From: Chlorobium ferrooxidans DSM 13031
Lineage (GTDB): Bacteria > Bacteroidota > Chlorobiia > Chlorobiales > Chlorobiaceae
Assembly: GCF_000168715.1 (NCBI RefSeq)
Contig: NZ_AASE01000011.1
Span: 1-64,000, forward strand
DNA length: 64,000 nt
Direction of reading: 5' to 3'
The notes under the pieces are model-generated. The model was not told where the DNA came from and did no database searches. It saw only the letters and a list, made by a program, of their open reading frames with translations. Shown here piece by piece: positions 1-7,587 of this stretch (positions within the stretch are counted from its first letter, which is position 1; the number at the start of each line of letters is the position of its first letter). Both the position numbers and the translations under genes were made by a program.

Positions 1-201
1 AGCAGCGACACCATTGACAGGATGTGATGTCGGGATAACACCGACCTGTTCAAGGTTCAGTGTGCGCATGGTGACACCTTGCTGAGCGACGTTGTAGGCT
101 GCAAAAAAATTGTTTGCATAAGCCATTCCGGTAATATTCAGGAATAAGCCCAGCAGCGCCATTATCCTCAACAGCCTCGATAAATCAAACTTTTTGTTCA
201 T
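1..201 (-). CDS. Exported protein of unknown function, N-terminal part only
   Basis: The minus-strand reading frame starts with ATG at 201 and runs off the window edge, giving 67 residues. It begins MNKKFDLSRLLRIMALLG, followed by a hydrophobic stretch and a likely signal-peptidase site after ITGMAYA, so the product is probably exported to the periplasm or outer membrane. A strong ribosome binding site, GGAGG, lies 5 bases upstream of the start. The visible mature part (NNFFAAYNVAQQGVTMRTL) matches no family I can name. The rest of the gene lies outside the window. Confidence 0.7.
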   Translation of the reverse strand, partial: MNKKFDLSRLLRIMALLGLFLNITGMAYANNFFAAYNVAQQGVTMRTLNLEQVGVIPTSHPVNGVAA

Positions 202-443
202 GGTACCTCCGAAGTTTAATTGATACTTGAAATATGTACGCAGAATACGTAACAAATGCATAACACATCAAAACGATGTTCCGTTCATTGTTGTGCATGT
301 TTCAGCATCCAGGTGAGAAAGTAATAGATACAGGAACTGGCAGGAAAGTCATCTGACAGCCCCGATCAGGCTTCTGTGCGGGAGAGAGTAGAGATACCTA
401 CGGCTTGATCTGAATGATCTTACTTTACATAATATATATTATA

Positions 444-479
444 CAACAAAGCTCCGTAAGGAATGGCGGAGCTTTGTTG
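444..479 (-). terminator. Hairpin terminator downstream of small lipoprotein gene
   Basis: A perfect 13-bp inverted repeat (CAACAAAGCTCCG at 444-456 and CGGAGCTTTGTTG at 467-479) with a 10-base loop lies 18 bases beyond the stop codon of the minus-strand lipoprotein gene. The sequence after it on the minus strand is A/T rich but lacks a clean T run. It could also protect the 3' end of the transcript. Confidence 0.65.
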
Positions 480-497
480 GTAATCGTATTCTCTTCT

Positions 498-632
498 TTA
501 CTTGGCTGCGGTCATGTTGCTTCCTGTTTGTGCCGGCTCAGGATTGCCGGTGCTGCCGACACTGGCTTTAAGCGATGACGAGCATCCAGCCAGAGCTATG
601 GAGAGTAAAATTAAGAGTGCATAGTGTTTCAT
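498..632 (-). CDS. Small lipoprotein (44 aa)
   Basis: This short gene encodes MKHYALLILLSIALAGCSSS followed by a Gly/Ser/Pro/Thr-rich tail, 44 residues in all. The lipobox IALAGC places the lipidated cysteine at residue 17, so the mature peptide has only about 28 residues and should be anchored in a membrane. CAGGAG lies upstream of the ATG as a ribosome binding site, and a 13-bp hairpin follows the stop. Function unknown; entericidin-like toxins share this size and layout, but I see no sequence evidence for that assignment. Confidence 0.7.
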   Translation of the reverse strand: MKHYALLILLSIALAGCSSSLKASVGSTGNPEPAQTGSNMTAAK

Positions 633-714
633 GATTTTCTCCTGATTGTTTTATCGAAAAACATCCTGCTTCATGGATGCTCTTCAGTTATTCATTGCCT
701 GAAGGGGTCAAGTG

Positions 715-1119
715 CTACCGTCTATTGTTATTGTTGTTATTGCGCTGATTCTGATTATTGTTACCACGTCTGTTGTACTCTGTATCGCGATACCGTCGAA
801 TATCTGCTATACGATGCCGTCTTATTCTTTCAGGAAGGTTGCTCTCGCGGGTTACCTGCCATGGCCCCCGGTAGTCTCTGGAGTTATACCATGAACCATT
901 CTGGTAGAGATAGTATCGATTATCGTAACTCACTATATCATAAGGACTTCCTATTGATACAGAGAACCCCTGATCCGGAATGTCAATAAACTGGGGTTGT
1001 GAACTGATAACAATTGATGTTCCACCTCTTCCTCCGGGACTCATGGCCTGACCATCCGGAACATTAAGATGCAGTGTCCCAAAAAGAACGCCGGCTACTA
1101 ATAACGTTTTGTTTTTCAT
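715..1119 (-). CDS. Secreted protein with Asn/Arg-rich tail, unknown function
   Basis: The product has 134 residues. It starts with a signal peptide (MKNKTLLVAGVLFGTLHLNVPDGQA), continues with a compact region containing YYLYQNGSWYNSRDYRGPWQ (about residues 68-87) and ends in a low-complexity tail made almost entirely of Asn and Arg (about residues 115-134). GGAGAG precedes the ATG. The Tyr/Trp-rich core resembles small periplasmic proteins of unknown function found in many Gram-negative bacteria; I cannot name a family. The positively charged Asn-rich tail suggests contact with a polyanion such as LPS, DNA or peptidoglycan, which is speculation. Confidence 0.7.
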   Translation of the reverse strand: MKNKTLLVAGVLFGTLHLNVPDGQAMSPGGRGGTSIVISSQPQFIDIPDQGFSVSIGSPYDIVSYDNRYYLYQNGSWYNSRDYRGPWQVTRESNLPERIRRHRIADIRRYRDTEYNRRGNNNQNQRNNNNNNRR

Positions 1120-1273
1120 TGCAAATCTCTCCTGTTAATATGTTATCCCGTAATATGTTGTACTGTATCGTGCTGTGTAAATCGTCTCTTTTTCATCTCC
1201 ATTTATCATCATGCTCTTGCATCCTGATCTGCTCTCACCGGCTATTGCCGTCAGACGGGTGATCTTTATGCCA

Positions 1274-2266
1274 TTATTTTTGTGACAGATAACTGAAATC
1301 AACCAGATCCCCGACTACCCGTTCCACCGCGGTTCCCTCTTTAATCATTTTTTCTGCTTCCAGAAGAGGTGCGGCATCCATCAAGATTTTCAGATCGTTT
1401 TTGTCTGGAAGTGGAGACGACAAATCAACCCGGCTGATGATCAATCGGGCAACAGGTAAAGAGATGCCTGATTCATCAGCATAGATCACCGCCAGTTCAT
1501 CAGGATGTCGGATTGCCCACCTGCGCACCATTTCATAAATCCTGACAACACGGGATACAACACCGCGATATTTTACTAAAAATGACTCTGTTGTATTCAA
1601 AAACCCGTAGCTGTTGAATGTGTCGTTCCTGTATATCGCGCGACTTCCGCATTCCAATTGGCTGATTGCTGTGTATGGTTCAGCAGTCGCCAAGGCGTCA
1701 ACCCTCAACTGTTCAAGAGCAGTGCATCCATCCGATGGCTGAAGCTGTAGAATAGCAAGATCACTTTTCTGCAAACCGGCCTCTTGCAGTGCTCGCAACA
1801 GAAATAAATAGGGAAAGGTGTCTGGCAAGACAGCAATTTTCCTGCCCTTTAAATCTCTGACACCGTTGAAGGGCGAGTCCCGAGGCACCAGCAGCATTGA
1901 TCGTTCCGTTTTTGAAAACATATAGACCGTCTTGATCGGGTAACCGTTAGCCTTACCGATGATAGCGCCCAGCGCATCAGTAGAGGCAAAATCGACCGTT
2001 CCTTTGGCCAGATAATTGATTCCATCCTCTCCTTTTTCGCTATACAGCCAGCTGACAGGCAGATTGTCGGCCTTGAACTCCCTTTCAAGCCAGCCAAGTT
2101 TTTTTAACGCCAGACTGAGCTGGTTGTATTCGGTATAATCCATCCGGAGCCTTAAGGGCAGCGGCTCTCCATAAACTCCCTCGGGCATCAGCAAGCAGAA
2201 CAATGCCGTTGCCGAAACAATAGCCAAACAGAGCGTTTTGAGCTTTTTTATATGCCGGAAGCTCAT
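1274..2266 (-). CDS. NMT1/SsuA-type ABC transporter substrate-binding protein
   Basis: The 330-residue product has a signal peptide (residues 1-33, hydrophobic stretch CLAIVSATALFCLLM) and a type-II periplasmic binding fold of the NMT1/THI5-SsuA family, whose members bind sulfonates, nitrate, bicarbonate or pyrimidine precursors. Family hallmarks are the GTVDFASTDALGAIIGKANG segment, the DLKGRKIAV strand and the YLFLLRALQEAGL helix. No permease or ATPase gene is adjacent, so the partner transporter is either elsewhere or absent and the protein may be a sensor subunit. The next gene upstream on the same strand encodes a PAS protein 60 bp away, which favours a sensory role. A paralogue sits at the other end of the window (63391-64000). 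Confidence 0.8.
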   Translation of the reverse strand: MSFRHIKKLKTLCLAIVSATALFCLLMPEGVYGEPLPLRLRMDYTEYNQLSLALKKLGWLEREFKADNLPVSWLYSEKGEDGINYLAKGTVDFASTDALGAIIGKANGYPIKTVYMFSKTERSMLLVPRDSPFNGVRDLKGRKIAVLPDTFPYLFLLRALQEAGLQKSDLAILQLQPSDGCTALEQLRVDALATAEPYTAISQLECGSRAIYRNDTFNSYGFLNTTESFLVKYRGVVSRVVRIYEMVRRWAIRHPDELAVIYADESGISLPVARLIISRVDLSSPLPDKNDLKILMDAAPLLEAEKMIKEGTAVERVVGDLVDFSYLSQK

Positions 2267-2326
2267 CAGTTGTTTCGGTTATGGACATTGGAAAGCACAC
2301 CATTTTCCCTGGTGCGGGATAAACTA

Positions 2327-2914
2327 TCAGTGCAGAAAAACCATCAGGCACTCCTGACCATCCTCACTTGCTACAGCCTTGATTCGAAGCGATCGAGGCT
2401 TTACACTATCCTGGTCCGGGATGGCTCCGTCAACCTCCTTCTCCCGTTGTGATGCGTTGCAATTCATGAGTGCTACCTCACAACTGCCCGGTTTCTTCAG
2501 TTTGAACACCCGGTCGAGAAGAGCGTTAAAAATCGTGAGATCGTTCTGTGTAATAAACCTTCCAAAACGATCCCCGGCCAGCAGTGATCGCTCTACACCA
2601 AGTATTTTTGCTCCGGTAAGGTTTATTTCGATTATGGTGCTGTCGTATGCAAGGGTCACATAACCGGCAGGAGAAAAATCATAAAGCCTGGTGAATCTCT
2701 CCAGCCCCTCTTTCAGCTCCTCTCTGGCCTGAAGAAGCTCCTCATTCTGCATCTCAAGTTCCAACTTCTGAATAGCCATTTCATGAATCATCCGGTGCAT
2801 CTCCTCAGGCGACGATCCGGCCCGTCGGTGCTCCCTGCGTCGTTCATTCAGTCGATGTTCGGTCTGATTATGAACATTGGTGAATGTGGCGGATGTGAGT
2901 ATTTCCTTTTTCAT
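2327..2914 (-). CDS. PAS-domain protein with N-terminal coiled coil
   Basis: The product has 195 residues. The N-terminal third is charged and predicted coiled coil (about 38-75, IHEMAIQKLELEMQNEELLQ), the typical linker in front of PAS sensor domains. Residues about 70-195 form one PAS fold (LYDFSPAGYVTLAYDSTIIEINLTGAKILG). The protein stops within the last PAS strand (ECLMVFLH), with no histidine kinase, GGDEF or response-regulator output domain. It is therefore either a stand-alone sensor or the remnant of a longer sensor kinase. It is co-directional with the binding-protein gene 60 bp downstream, so the two may form a signalling pair. Confidence 0.75.
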   Translation of the reverse strand: MKKEILTSATFTNVHNQTEHRLNERRREHRRAGSSPEEMHRMIHEMAIQKLELEMQNEELLQAREELKEGLERFTRLYDFSPAGYVTLAYDSTIIEINLTGAKILGVERSLLAGDRFGRFITQNDLTIFNALLDRVFKLKKPGSCEVALMNCNASQREKEVDGAIPDQDSVKPRSLRIKAVASEDGQECLMVFLH

Positions 2915-3295
2915 GAGGCGATAGTTACGAGAATTATCAGAGCATCAAGGGATGGCTGAACATCTTTCAGCTGCAGGTACCGGTTACTGTTTTCGGATTT
3001 TGTTTTTTACCTGTGGCTACACTCCGGAATCGGCAACAACTCTCCCGATACTTCCCTTCTGAGGTTAACCAGAGAGAGAGAGTTGTTACATAACGTCACC
3101 TGTTTTTTCGTGGATGTTGTTCCGATTGCTTCATCTACATACTTTAATAAACAAAGTTATGATACAAAAAATTCACCTTGTATTGGTCGAAAAAAAGGAA
3201 TTCTTCCGGTTACGCAGGAATGCAGAGGTCATCAGCGTCAAACGTTGTGAACAGATAAGAGAAGGTCTCTGCAATAATGATTGATACAGCTTACG
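2915..3295. other. Intergenic region between divergent genes
   Basis: This 380-base stretch lies between the divergent starts of the PAS gene and the DUF4405-like gene and must hold both promoters. I see no confident -35/-10 pair. A 41-codon frame on the plus strand (3159-3284, starting MIQKIHLVLVEKKEF) has no ribosome binding site and is probably not a gene. Confidence 0.4.
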
Positions 3296-4006
3296 ATGAA
3301 CAACAACAGCTTCAACTGGCGGAAATTTACCAGCTTCGGTCTCTTCCTCTCCTTCCTCATGATTTTACTCTCCGGAGTGCTGCTCTACATTTTTCCCGGA
3401 AGCCGGGCCGGTGTGTGGGAGATGGGAGGACTTTCAAAACAGGCATGGCAGCAGCAGCATACTGTTTTCGGATTCGCCTTTTCCCTCTTCTCGCTCTGCC
3501 ATCTGTTTTTGATTAACCGGAAGGCGTTCTTCTCCTACCTTAAAACAAAAACAGCCACAGGATTCAGGCGTCCGACAGAGATGGTGATGATCGCGCTGCT
3601 TTTGCTCTTTACCGGTGTCGGTACCTTGATGGGTATCCAGCCTTTTTCGGGAATTATTGGTCTGGGCAATGGAATTTCAAAATCGTTTGATCGAAACGAA
3701 GCGGGGGCGGTTGCAGCTCCTTCAGGTGAACGTCTCTCTCTTGCAGAGCTGTCGATACAACCCGATTTCGGAGATGGTATGCCGGAGCATGATGGTTCTG
3801 ACTATCATCATCGCCATCGCCATGCTGGGCCCTTTACATCCTCAGGCTTCCGGGAAGAGGCTATACCTCAGGATGAGAATACTGCAGGCAGCAGCAGCCC
3901 TTCAGGCACAATAGCTGAAAACCGGTCATCTCAAATGAACAGTTCAGGGGCACCGGATGATGAACTGCATCGTCAGACAACGAAGTCTTGTTCAGCGTGC
4001 CACTAA
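3296..4006 (+). CDS. DUF4405-like membrane protein ending in a CxxCH motif
   Basis: Counting from the ATG at 3296 the product has 236 residues; a TTG at 3281 would add five. Neither start has a good ribosome binding site. Three membrane helices are evident (about 14-33, 55-72 and 95-112), separated by histidines that could bind b-type heme, as in DUF4405/cytochrome b561-like proteins. A conserved-looking segment LSLAELSIQ (about 147-155) is followed by a His-, Ser- and Pro-rich tail unlike the family. The last five residues are CSACH, a c-type heme attachment motif at the very C-terminus. Membrane electron transfer is a reasonable inference. The odd tail could reflect an old frameshift after LSLAELSIQ. 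Confidence 0.6.
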   Translation: MNNNSFNWRKFTSFGLFLSFLMILLSGVLLYIFPGSRAGVWEMGGLSKQAWQQQHTVFGFAFSLFSLCHLFLINRKAFFSYLKTKTATGFRRPTEMVMIALLLLFTGVGTLMGIQPFSGIIGLGNGISKSFDRNEAGAVAAPSGERLSLAELSIQPDFGDGMPEHDGSDYHHRHRHAGPFTSSGFREEAIPQDENTAGSSSPSGTIAENRSSQMNSSGAPDDELHRQTTKSCSACH

Positions 4007-4147
4007 TATTAGGGTATCTAAAGGTATGCTGGGCTTGAAACCAAGCCGATCATGACCATTACGGGATTGGCCCGTTGTATTTGTGTATGCATAGAAGGAT
4101 CACCTTTCAAGCTATGATCCGGAAGATTTGCAACCGAAGGGGTATTG

Positions 4148-4369
4148 TCAGGCGGGGATATGCCTCTTTGTGTCCGCTTCAGAACGGGAAGAAGCATCAG
4201 AAGATTTTTTCTCCTCTTTCGGACGCGGGTCAGAAGCAACAAACAGGAGTGCTCCTACAGCGGGAGAGAGGAAAAAAGAGCAGAAAAAATAGCCCCAGAA
4301 GCCGAATTTTCTGTTTCTGCCAAGAGTGGCAATCAGCAGGCAGAGCGCAAAGTAGATGAGTGTAGCCAT
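4148..4369 (-). CDS. Small membrane protein, unknown function
   Basis: The product has 73 residues. I chose the ATG at 4369 because AGGGA lies directly upstream at good spacing; a TTG at 4390 would extend it by seven residues. Residues 1-16 (MATLIYFALCLLIATL) and about 24-44 (FWGYFFCSFFLSPAVGALLFV) form two membrane helices, and the remaining 28 residues are hydrophilic and charged (DPRPKEEKKSSDAS). This layout is common in small inner-membrane proteins of unknown function. Its start lies just beyond the terminator of the gene at 4480-5016, so it is probably transcribed separately. Confidence 0.55.
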   Translation of the reverse strand: MATLIYFALCLLIATLGRNRKFGFWGYFFCSFFLSPAVGALLFVASDPRPKEEKKSSDASSRSEADTKRHIPA

Positions 4370-4408
4370 TTGTTCCCTGATGAAATTCAAAAGAAAAAAG
4401 AGAAAAAG

Positions 4409-4453
4409 TCAAAACAGTGCAGAAATGAGTAGCGGGTTTCCGCACTGTTTTGA
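4409..4453 (-). terminator. Rho-independent terminator of the DUF697 gene
   Basis: A perfect 12-bp inverted repeat (TCAAAACAGTGC at 4409-4420, GCACTGTTTTGA at 4442-4453) lies 26 bases after the stop codon of the minus-strand gene at 4480-5016. On the minus strand it is followed by the T-rich run CTTTTTCTCTTTTTTC. This is a convincing intrinsic terminator. Confidence 0.8.
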
Positions 4454-4479
4454 AAACTGTGGTTGCCTTGTGAACGTAA

Positions 4480-5016
4480 TCAGTTAGCCGGGCTTGCCTT
4501 GCCCTCTTTCTTCAAATCGGATGCAACCTTCTTCCCTTTTTCAAACTGCTCGGCAAAATGGACCTTTACCTTGGCAGGATCCATGTCAAGAAACGTGCCG
4601 CCTGATTCAAAATGCTGGATAAATACCTTGGAAATCGCGTAGGTGGCAGCTCCTGCGACTACCGGCATGGTAACGGCGCCGGCGGACTGTCCGATGAGAG
4701 GAATACATTTGATCAGACTGGCAAGCGTTCCACCCAGTGCAACAGGTACAAAACCGCCAAGCAGGGTTGTGATGACGGATTTTCCGAGATCCCTTCTGAA
4801 TGGCACATTGTATTCATTTGCAATCGTCCTGATCATGTCAAGCTGTACACCAACCAGCGCAACCATGTCAATAATCGGCAGCGGGAAAAGTCCTATGCCC
4901 ATTGCTGTCAGAATGTGATTTCTTGCATGTTTCTCAACACGCTGATCACGATCCAGAGTGTCGTTGACACTTTCAGCAACCACCTCGGCAGAGGTTTCGT
5001 CTGTGTTCTCTTTCAT
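4480..5016 (-). CDS. DUF697 (YcjF-like) membrane-associated protein
   Basis: The 178-residue protein carries the DUF697 signature: HARNHILTAMGIGLFPLPIID (about 30-50), then LDMIRTIANEYNV and a glycine-rich hydrophobic hairpin (LLGGFVPVALGGTLASLIK, about 85-103; AVTMPVVAGAATYAISKVF, about 114-132). The C-terminal 45 residues are charged and probably cytoplasmic. DUF697 proteins occur in many bacteria, sometimes fused to small GTPases, and their biochemical role is not established. The gene appears monocistronic, with its own terminator at 4409-4453 and a possible promoter at 5060-5095. Confidence 0.8.
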   Translation of the reverse strand: MKENTDETSAEVVAESVNDTLDRDQRVEKHARNHILTAMGIGLFPLPIIDMVALVGVQLDMIRTIANEYNVPFRRDLGKSVITTLLGGFVPVALGGTLASLIKCIPLIGQSAGAVTMPVVAGAATYAISKVFIQHFESGGTFLDMDPAKVKVHFAEQFEKGKKVASDLKKEGKASPAN

Positions 5017-5059
5017 AAGTAATCTCCTTTATTTCAAAGCGTTAAAAAGTTGATTGCTC

Positions 5060-5095
5060 TTATTACACGTAATACACGTAAATAAATATAGTCAA
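5060..5095 (-). promoter_or_regulatory. Possible promoter with tandem 9-bp repeat, upstream of the DUF697 gene
   Basis: On the minus strand TTGACT (5090-5095) resembles a -35 box, with TATTAC about 15 bases downstream as a weak -10. Overlapping it are two adjacent perfect copies of TACACGTAA (5064-5072 and 5073-5081), which could be an operator. Spacing is short for a sigma-70 promoter, so this is tentative. Confidence 0.3.
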
Positions 5096-5145
5096 AAATA
5101 CCCTAATTCAGCGTCGAAGCAAAATCAGTCTGAAAGAAGGGCTGT

Positions 5146-6297
5146 TTATTCGAGAAGTACCGGCACGCCATTCTGAATCTTGTAAAGGTATATCGGCTTG
5201 TCTTCAAGATTTCCCGCCCGGTCAAATTTATATCGGCCATTTGCGCCGTTAAATGCGTCTGCATACCTGATAGCGTAGGAGAGGTCAAGAGGGTTGCGTG
5301 AACCGGTGAACTTGATAGCCTTTGCAAGGATATGGAGTGCATCGTAGCTTTGAGCTGCCCAGGCGTCAGGATAGCGGCCGTAGCGCGAAAAAAACTTGTT
5401 GACGAAAAGCCGGTTTTCAGGGGTTTGTGAACAGGGATTATAGAAATCGAACATAATCGCCCCTTCGAATCCAACGGCACCGGCATGTGCCCGCATTTCG
5501 GGAGTATTGCTGAATGCGCCGATAACGGGAGTTTTCAGCCCGACCTTCCTTGCCATCCGTAAAAAATCACCCGCAATAGGCTCGAGACCGCTGAAAAAGA
5601 TCATATCGGCATCAACAATTTTAAGATCGTTGACCAGCAGCCGGAAATCAACATTTTTACGGGAGTAGGACCATTGATAGACAACCTGGGCATTGAGCTG
5701 ATCAAGTCCGACCTGATACTGATAGGCCAGATCTTCGCCATAGGCATCCTCTTCCCATAGGACAACGATTTTGCGGTAACCGAGATCTGTTGTCAGTTTG
5801 GCCAGTTTCAATGCGATCCGGTCGCTTGACAGGATGGTGCGGTTGATATAGTTGAATCCGTGAGAGGTCATGTCGGTGTTGTTGGCACCGATCATCAAAT
5901 GCAGGAGCCGGCTCGACTCATAGATCGATGATGCCCGGATTGAAGGTCCATCATCGTAGTAGCCCAGAACAGCGCTCATGTCAGCTCTGTCGGCAAACTC
6001 CCTGGCAATATTTTTATGTTTTTTGCTGTCGAACTCATCATCCCGTTCAACAAGGCGGATGGTGTAAGGGCCTGCGAGCCTGCGGGTGTTGATCTCATCC
6101 AGCGCCAGATGAAGTCCATCGGCCATACCGTCACGGTTGACGGAAAATGGCCAGCATACGCCGATAATAACCTCATCGGAAGGTTCGTTCAGCACCTTGA
6201 ACCGTCGCTTAGCCTTGTCTTCATAGGAGCCGAACTGCGTAATGACGAGGAGCGCGAGCAGGATGGCGGCAACTGCCCAGAAAATCTTTTTTTTCAT
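5146..6297 (-). CDS. Branched-chain amino-acid-type (LivK-like) ABC substrate-binding protein
   Basis: The 383-residue protein begins with a hydrophobic anchor or uncleaved signal (residues 4-22) and continues as a type-I periplasmic binding fold (Peripl_BP_6): VIIGVCWPFSVNRDGMADGL, YTIRLVERDD, a ligand-loop region ASSIYESSRLLHLMIGANN, and LAKLTTDLGYRKIVVLWEED for the second lobe. No permease or ATPase gene is nearby. Instead it lies three bases after a band-7/SPFH gene, so the two are co-transcribed. The protein may act as a membrane-anchored sensor or receptor with the SPFH protein rather than as part of a classical importer. The ligand is unknown. Confidence 0.8.
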   Translation of the reverse strand: MKKKIFWAVAAILLALLVITQFGSYEDKAKRRFKVLNEPSDEVIIGVCWPFSVNRDGMADGLHLALDEINTRRLAGPYTIRLVERDDEFDSKKHKNIAREFADRADMSAVLGYYDDGPSIRASSIYESSRLLHLMIGANNTDMTSHGFNYINRTILSSDRIALKLAKLTTDLGYRKIVVLWEEDAYGEDLAYQYQVGLDQLNAQVVYQWSYSRKNVDFRLLVNDLKIVDADMIFFSGLEPIAGDFLRMARKVGLKTPVIGAFSNTPEMRAHAGAVGFEGAIMFDFYNPCSQTPENRLFVNKFFSRYGRYPDAWAAQSYDALHILAKAIKFTGSRNPLDLSYAIRYADAFNGANGRYKFDRAGNLEDKPIYLYKIQNGVPVLLE

Positions 6298-6300
6298 CGC

Positions 6301-7182
6301 TCAATCCTTGCCAAGAATAATCGGCAGGCCGGATTGGCCGGAACCTATCACGACAACCTTTGCATTCGAAGATTTTGCCAGTTCGCGTGTGGCACGAATG
6401 CCCTCCCATTTGAGTACAGAAGCCGTTAAACTTTTGTTTACCGTCTCGTTATAGATTCGAATTCCTTCGGATTCAATTTGCAGGCGCTCGGCCTCTTTTT
6501 GGGCAATTGAGAGGCGGTAGACATATTCACCCTCCCGCTGCTGCTGAACCATTTTCTCTTCGATAGCTTTGGAGATGCTTGCAGGAAGCGTAATCGATTC
6601 AATTGGGACATCGTCAATCTTTACAAAACGGGCCGCAAGATGGACCTTGGATTTTTCGCTGAAGAGCAGCTGAATTGCCTTCTGGGATGTGTAAATCTCC
6701 TCGGGTTTATACTGCCCGAAGAGGGTGCGGACAACTGAACGGACATCGGGGCGAATTGCCACGTTGACAAAGTCAGGACCAACGTACTGATGGAGCAGTG
6801 GAAGTGTTGCCGGTTCCAGGTAGTAACGCACTGTGTACTTGACCCGCACCGTGAGTCCGTCAACGGTCAGAACATCTATTGCATCACTGAACTGCTGCTT
6901 GCGGATATTGTAGATAAACATCTTGTTGAAGGGCAGAATCAGATGTACCCCCTCAGGATAGACGGTATCAATAACGGTTCCCGCCCCGAGCCATCTCCAC
7001 AGAACGCCCCTCTGGCCGGACTGTATTGAAATGACTGTACGGTCAAAAAAGAAGAGGATTACAAGAATAAAGAGTAAAACCGCTGAAATCAGCGGAAGTG
7101 CATTCTGGCGGACGAAAGATTTACAGAAGGTATTGCATTTGGCGAGCCATTCGCGGAGAGGTTGTATTACGGAGTTCATCAT
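6301..7182 (-). CDS. SPFH/band-7 (prohibitin-like) membrane protein
   Basis: The 293-residue protein has one N-terminal membrane helix (about 31-49, LPLISAVLLFILVILFFFD) followed by a band-7 domain (about 55-230), with the typical RGVLWRWLGAGTVIDTVYPEGVHLILPF entry and DVRSVVRTLFGQYKPEEIY region. A charged helical segment (EEKMVQQQREGEYVYRLSIA, about 210-230) and a C-terminal VVVIGSGQSGLPIIL complete the prohibitin layout. SPFH proteins form large ring oligomers that scaffold membrane proteins or proteases. It is translationally close (3 bp) to the binding-protein gene downstream. Confidence 0.8.
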   Translation of the reverse strand: MMNSVIQPLREWLAKCNTFCKSFVRQNALPLISAVLLFILVILFFFDRTVISIQSGQRGVLWRWLGAGTVIDTVYPEGVHLILPFNKMFIYNIRKQQFSDAIDVLTVDGLTVRVKYTVRYYLEPATLPLLHQYVGPDFVNVAIRPDVRSVVRTLFGQYKPEEIYTSQKAIQLLFSEKSKVHLAARFVKIDDVPIESITLPASISKAIEEKMVQQQREGEYVYRLSIAQKEAERLQIESEGIRIYNETVNKSLTASVLKWEGIRATRELAKSSNAKVVVIGSGQSGLPIILGKD

Positions 7183-7587
7183 ATTTTATGCAGCTAAATA
7201 CTTCTTCCGCAGAACATGTATGTAAAACAAGCATACATAAAATAAGCTTAATCAGATTCGTTATCAATGACTTGCGGCAGTAACTTTAATCGATTCAAGC
7301 TGTAACCGATTAATTATAAAGAAAAATCATTACAAATAAAATTCTCCACTTTCAATTGGAGTGCCATTATATTACTTTTGTTTGAAGGCAGGTTTCTCTT
7401 GTTGTCAGAATAAATTAAGGGATGCTGTTTGTGAATCATGGTGTCTCGCGCTTCTGAAGAGCTGAAGAGGAGTTTTCTGCCTTTCGGACTGCATGGCGGG
7501 TTTGATTATAAGCTTTGTGCAGTTACGGTAATAGCTTCTGTGCAGTAGTATGATGTAAAGGGATAAAAAACACTTGACCCCCCGTTT
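7183..7587. other. 405-base intergenic region between divergent genes
   Basis: This A/T-rich stretch separates the divergent SPFH and radical SAM genes and should contain both promoters. I find no open frame with coding character, no strong hairpin followed by a T run, and no convincing promoter pair. Confidence 0.4.

Noticed and set aside
3159..3284. A 41-codon frame before the DUF4405-like gene
   Set aside because: No ribosome binding site and no recognisable features.
3700..4006. Certain frameshift in the DUF4405-like gene
   Set aside because: I could not show a convincing family match in another frame, so it is only noted as a possibility.
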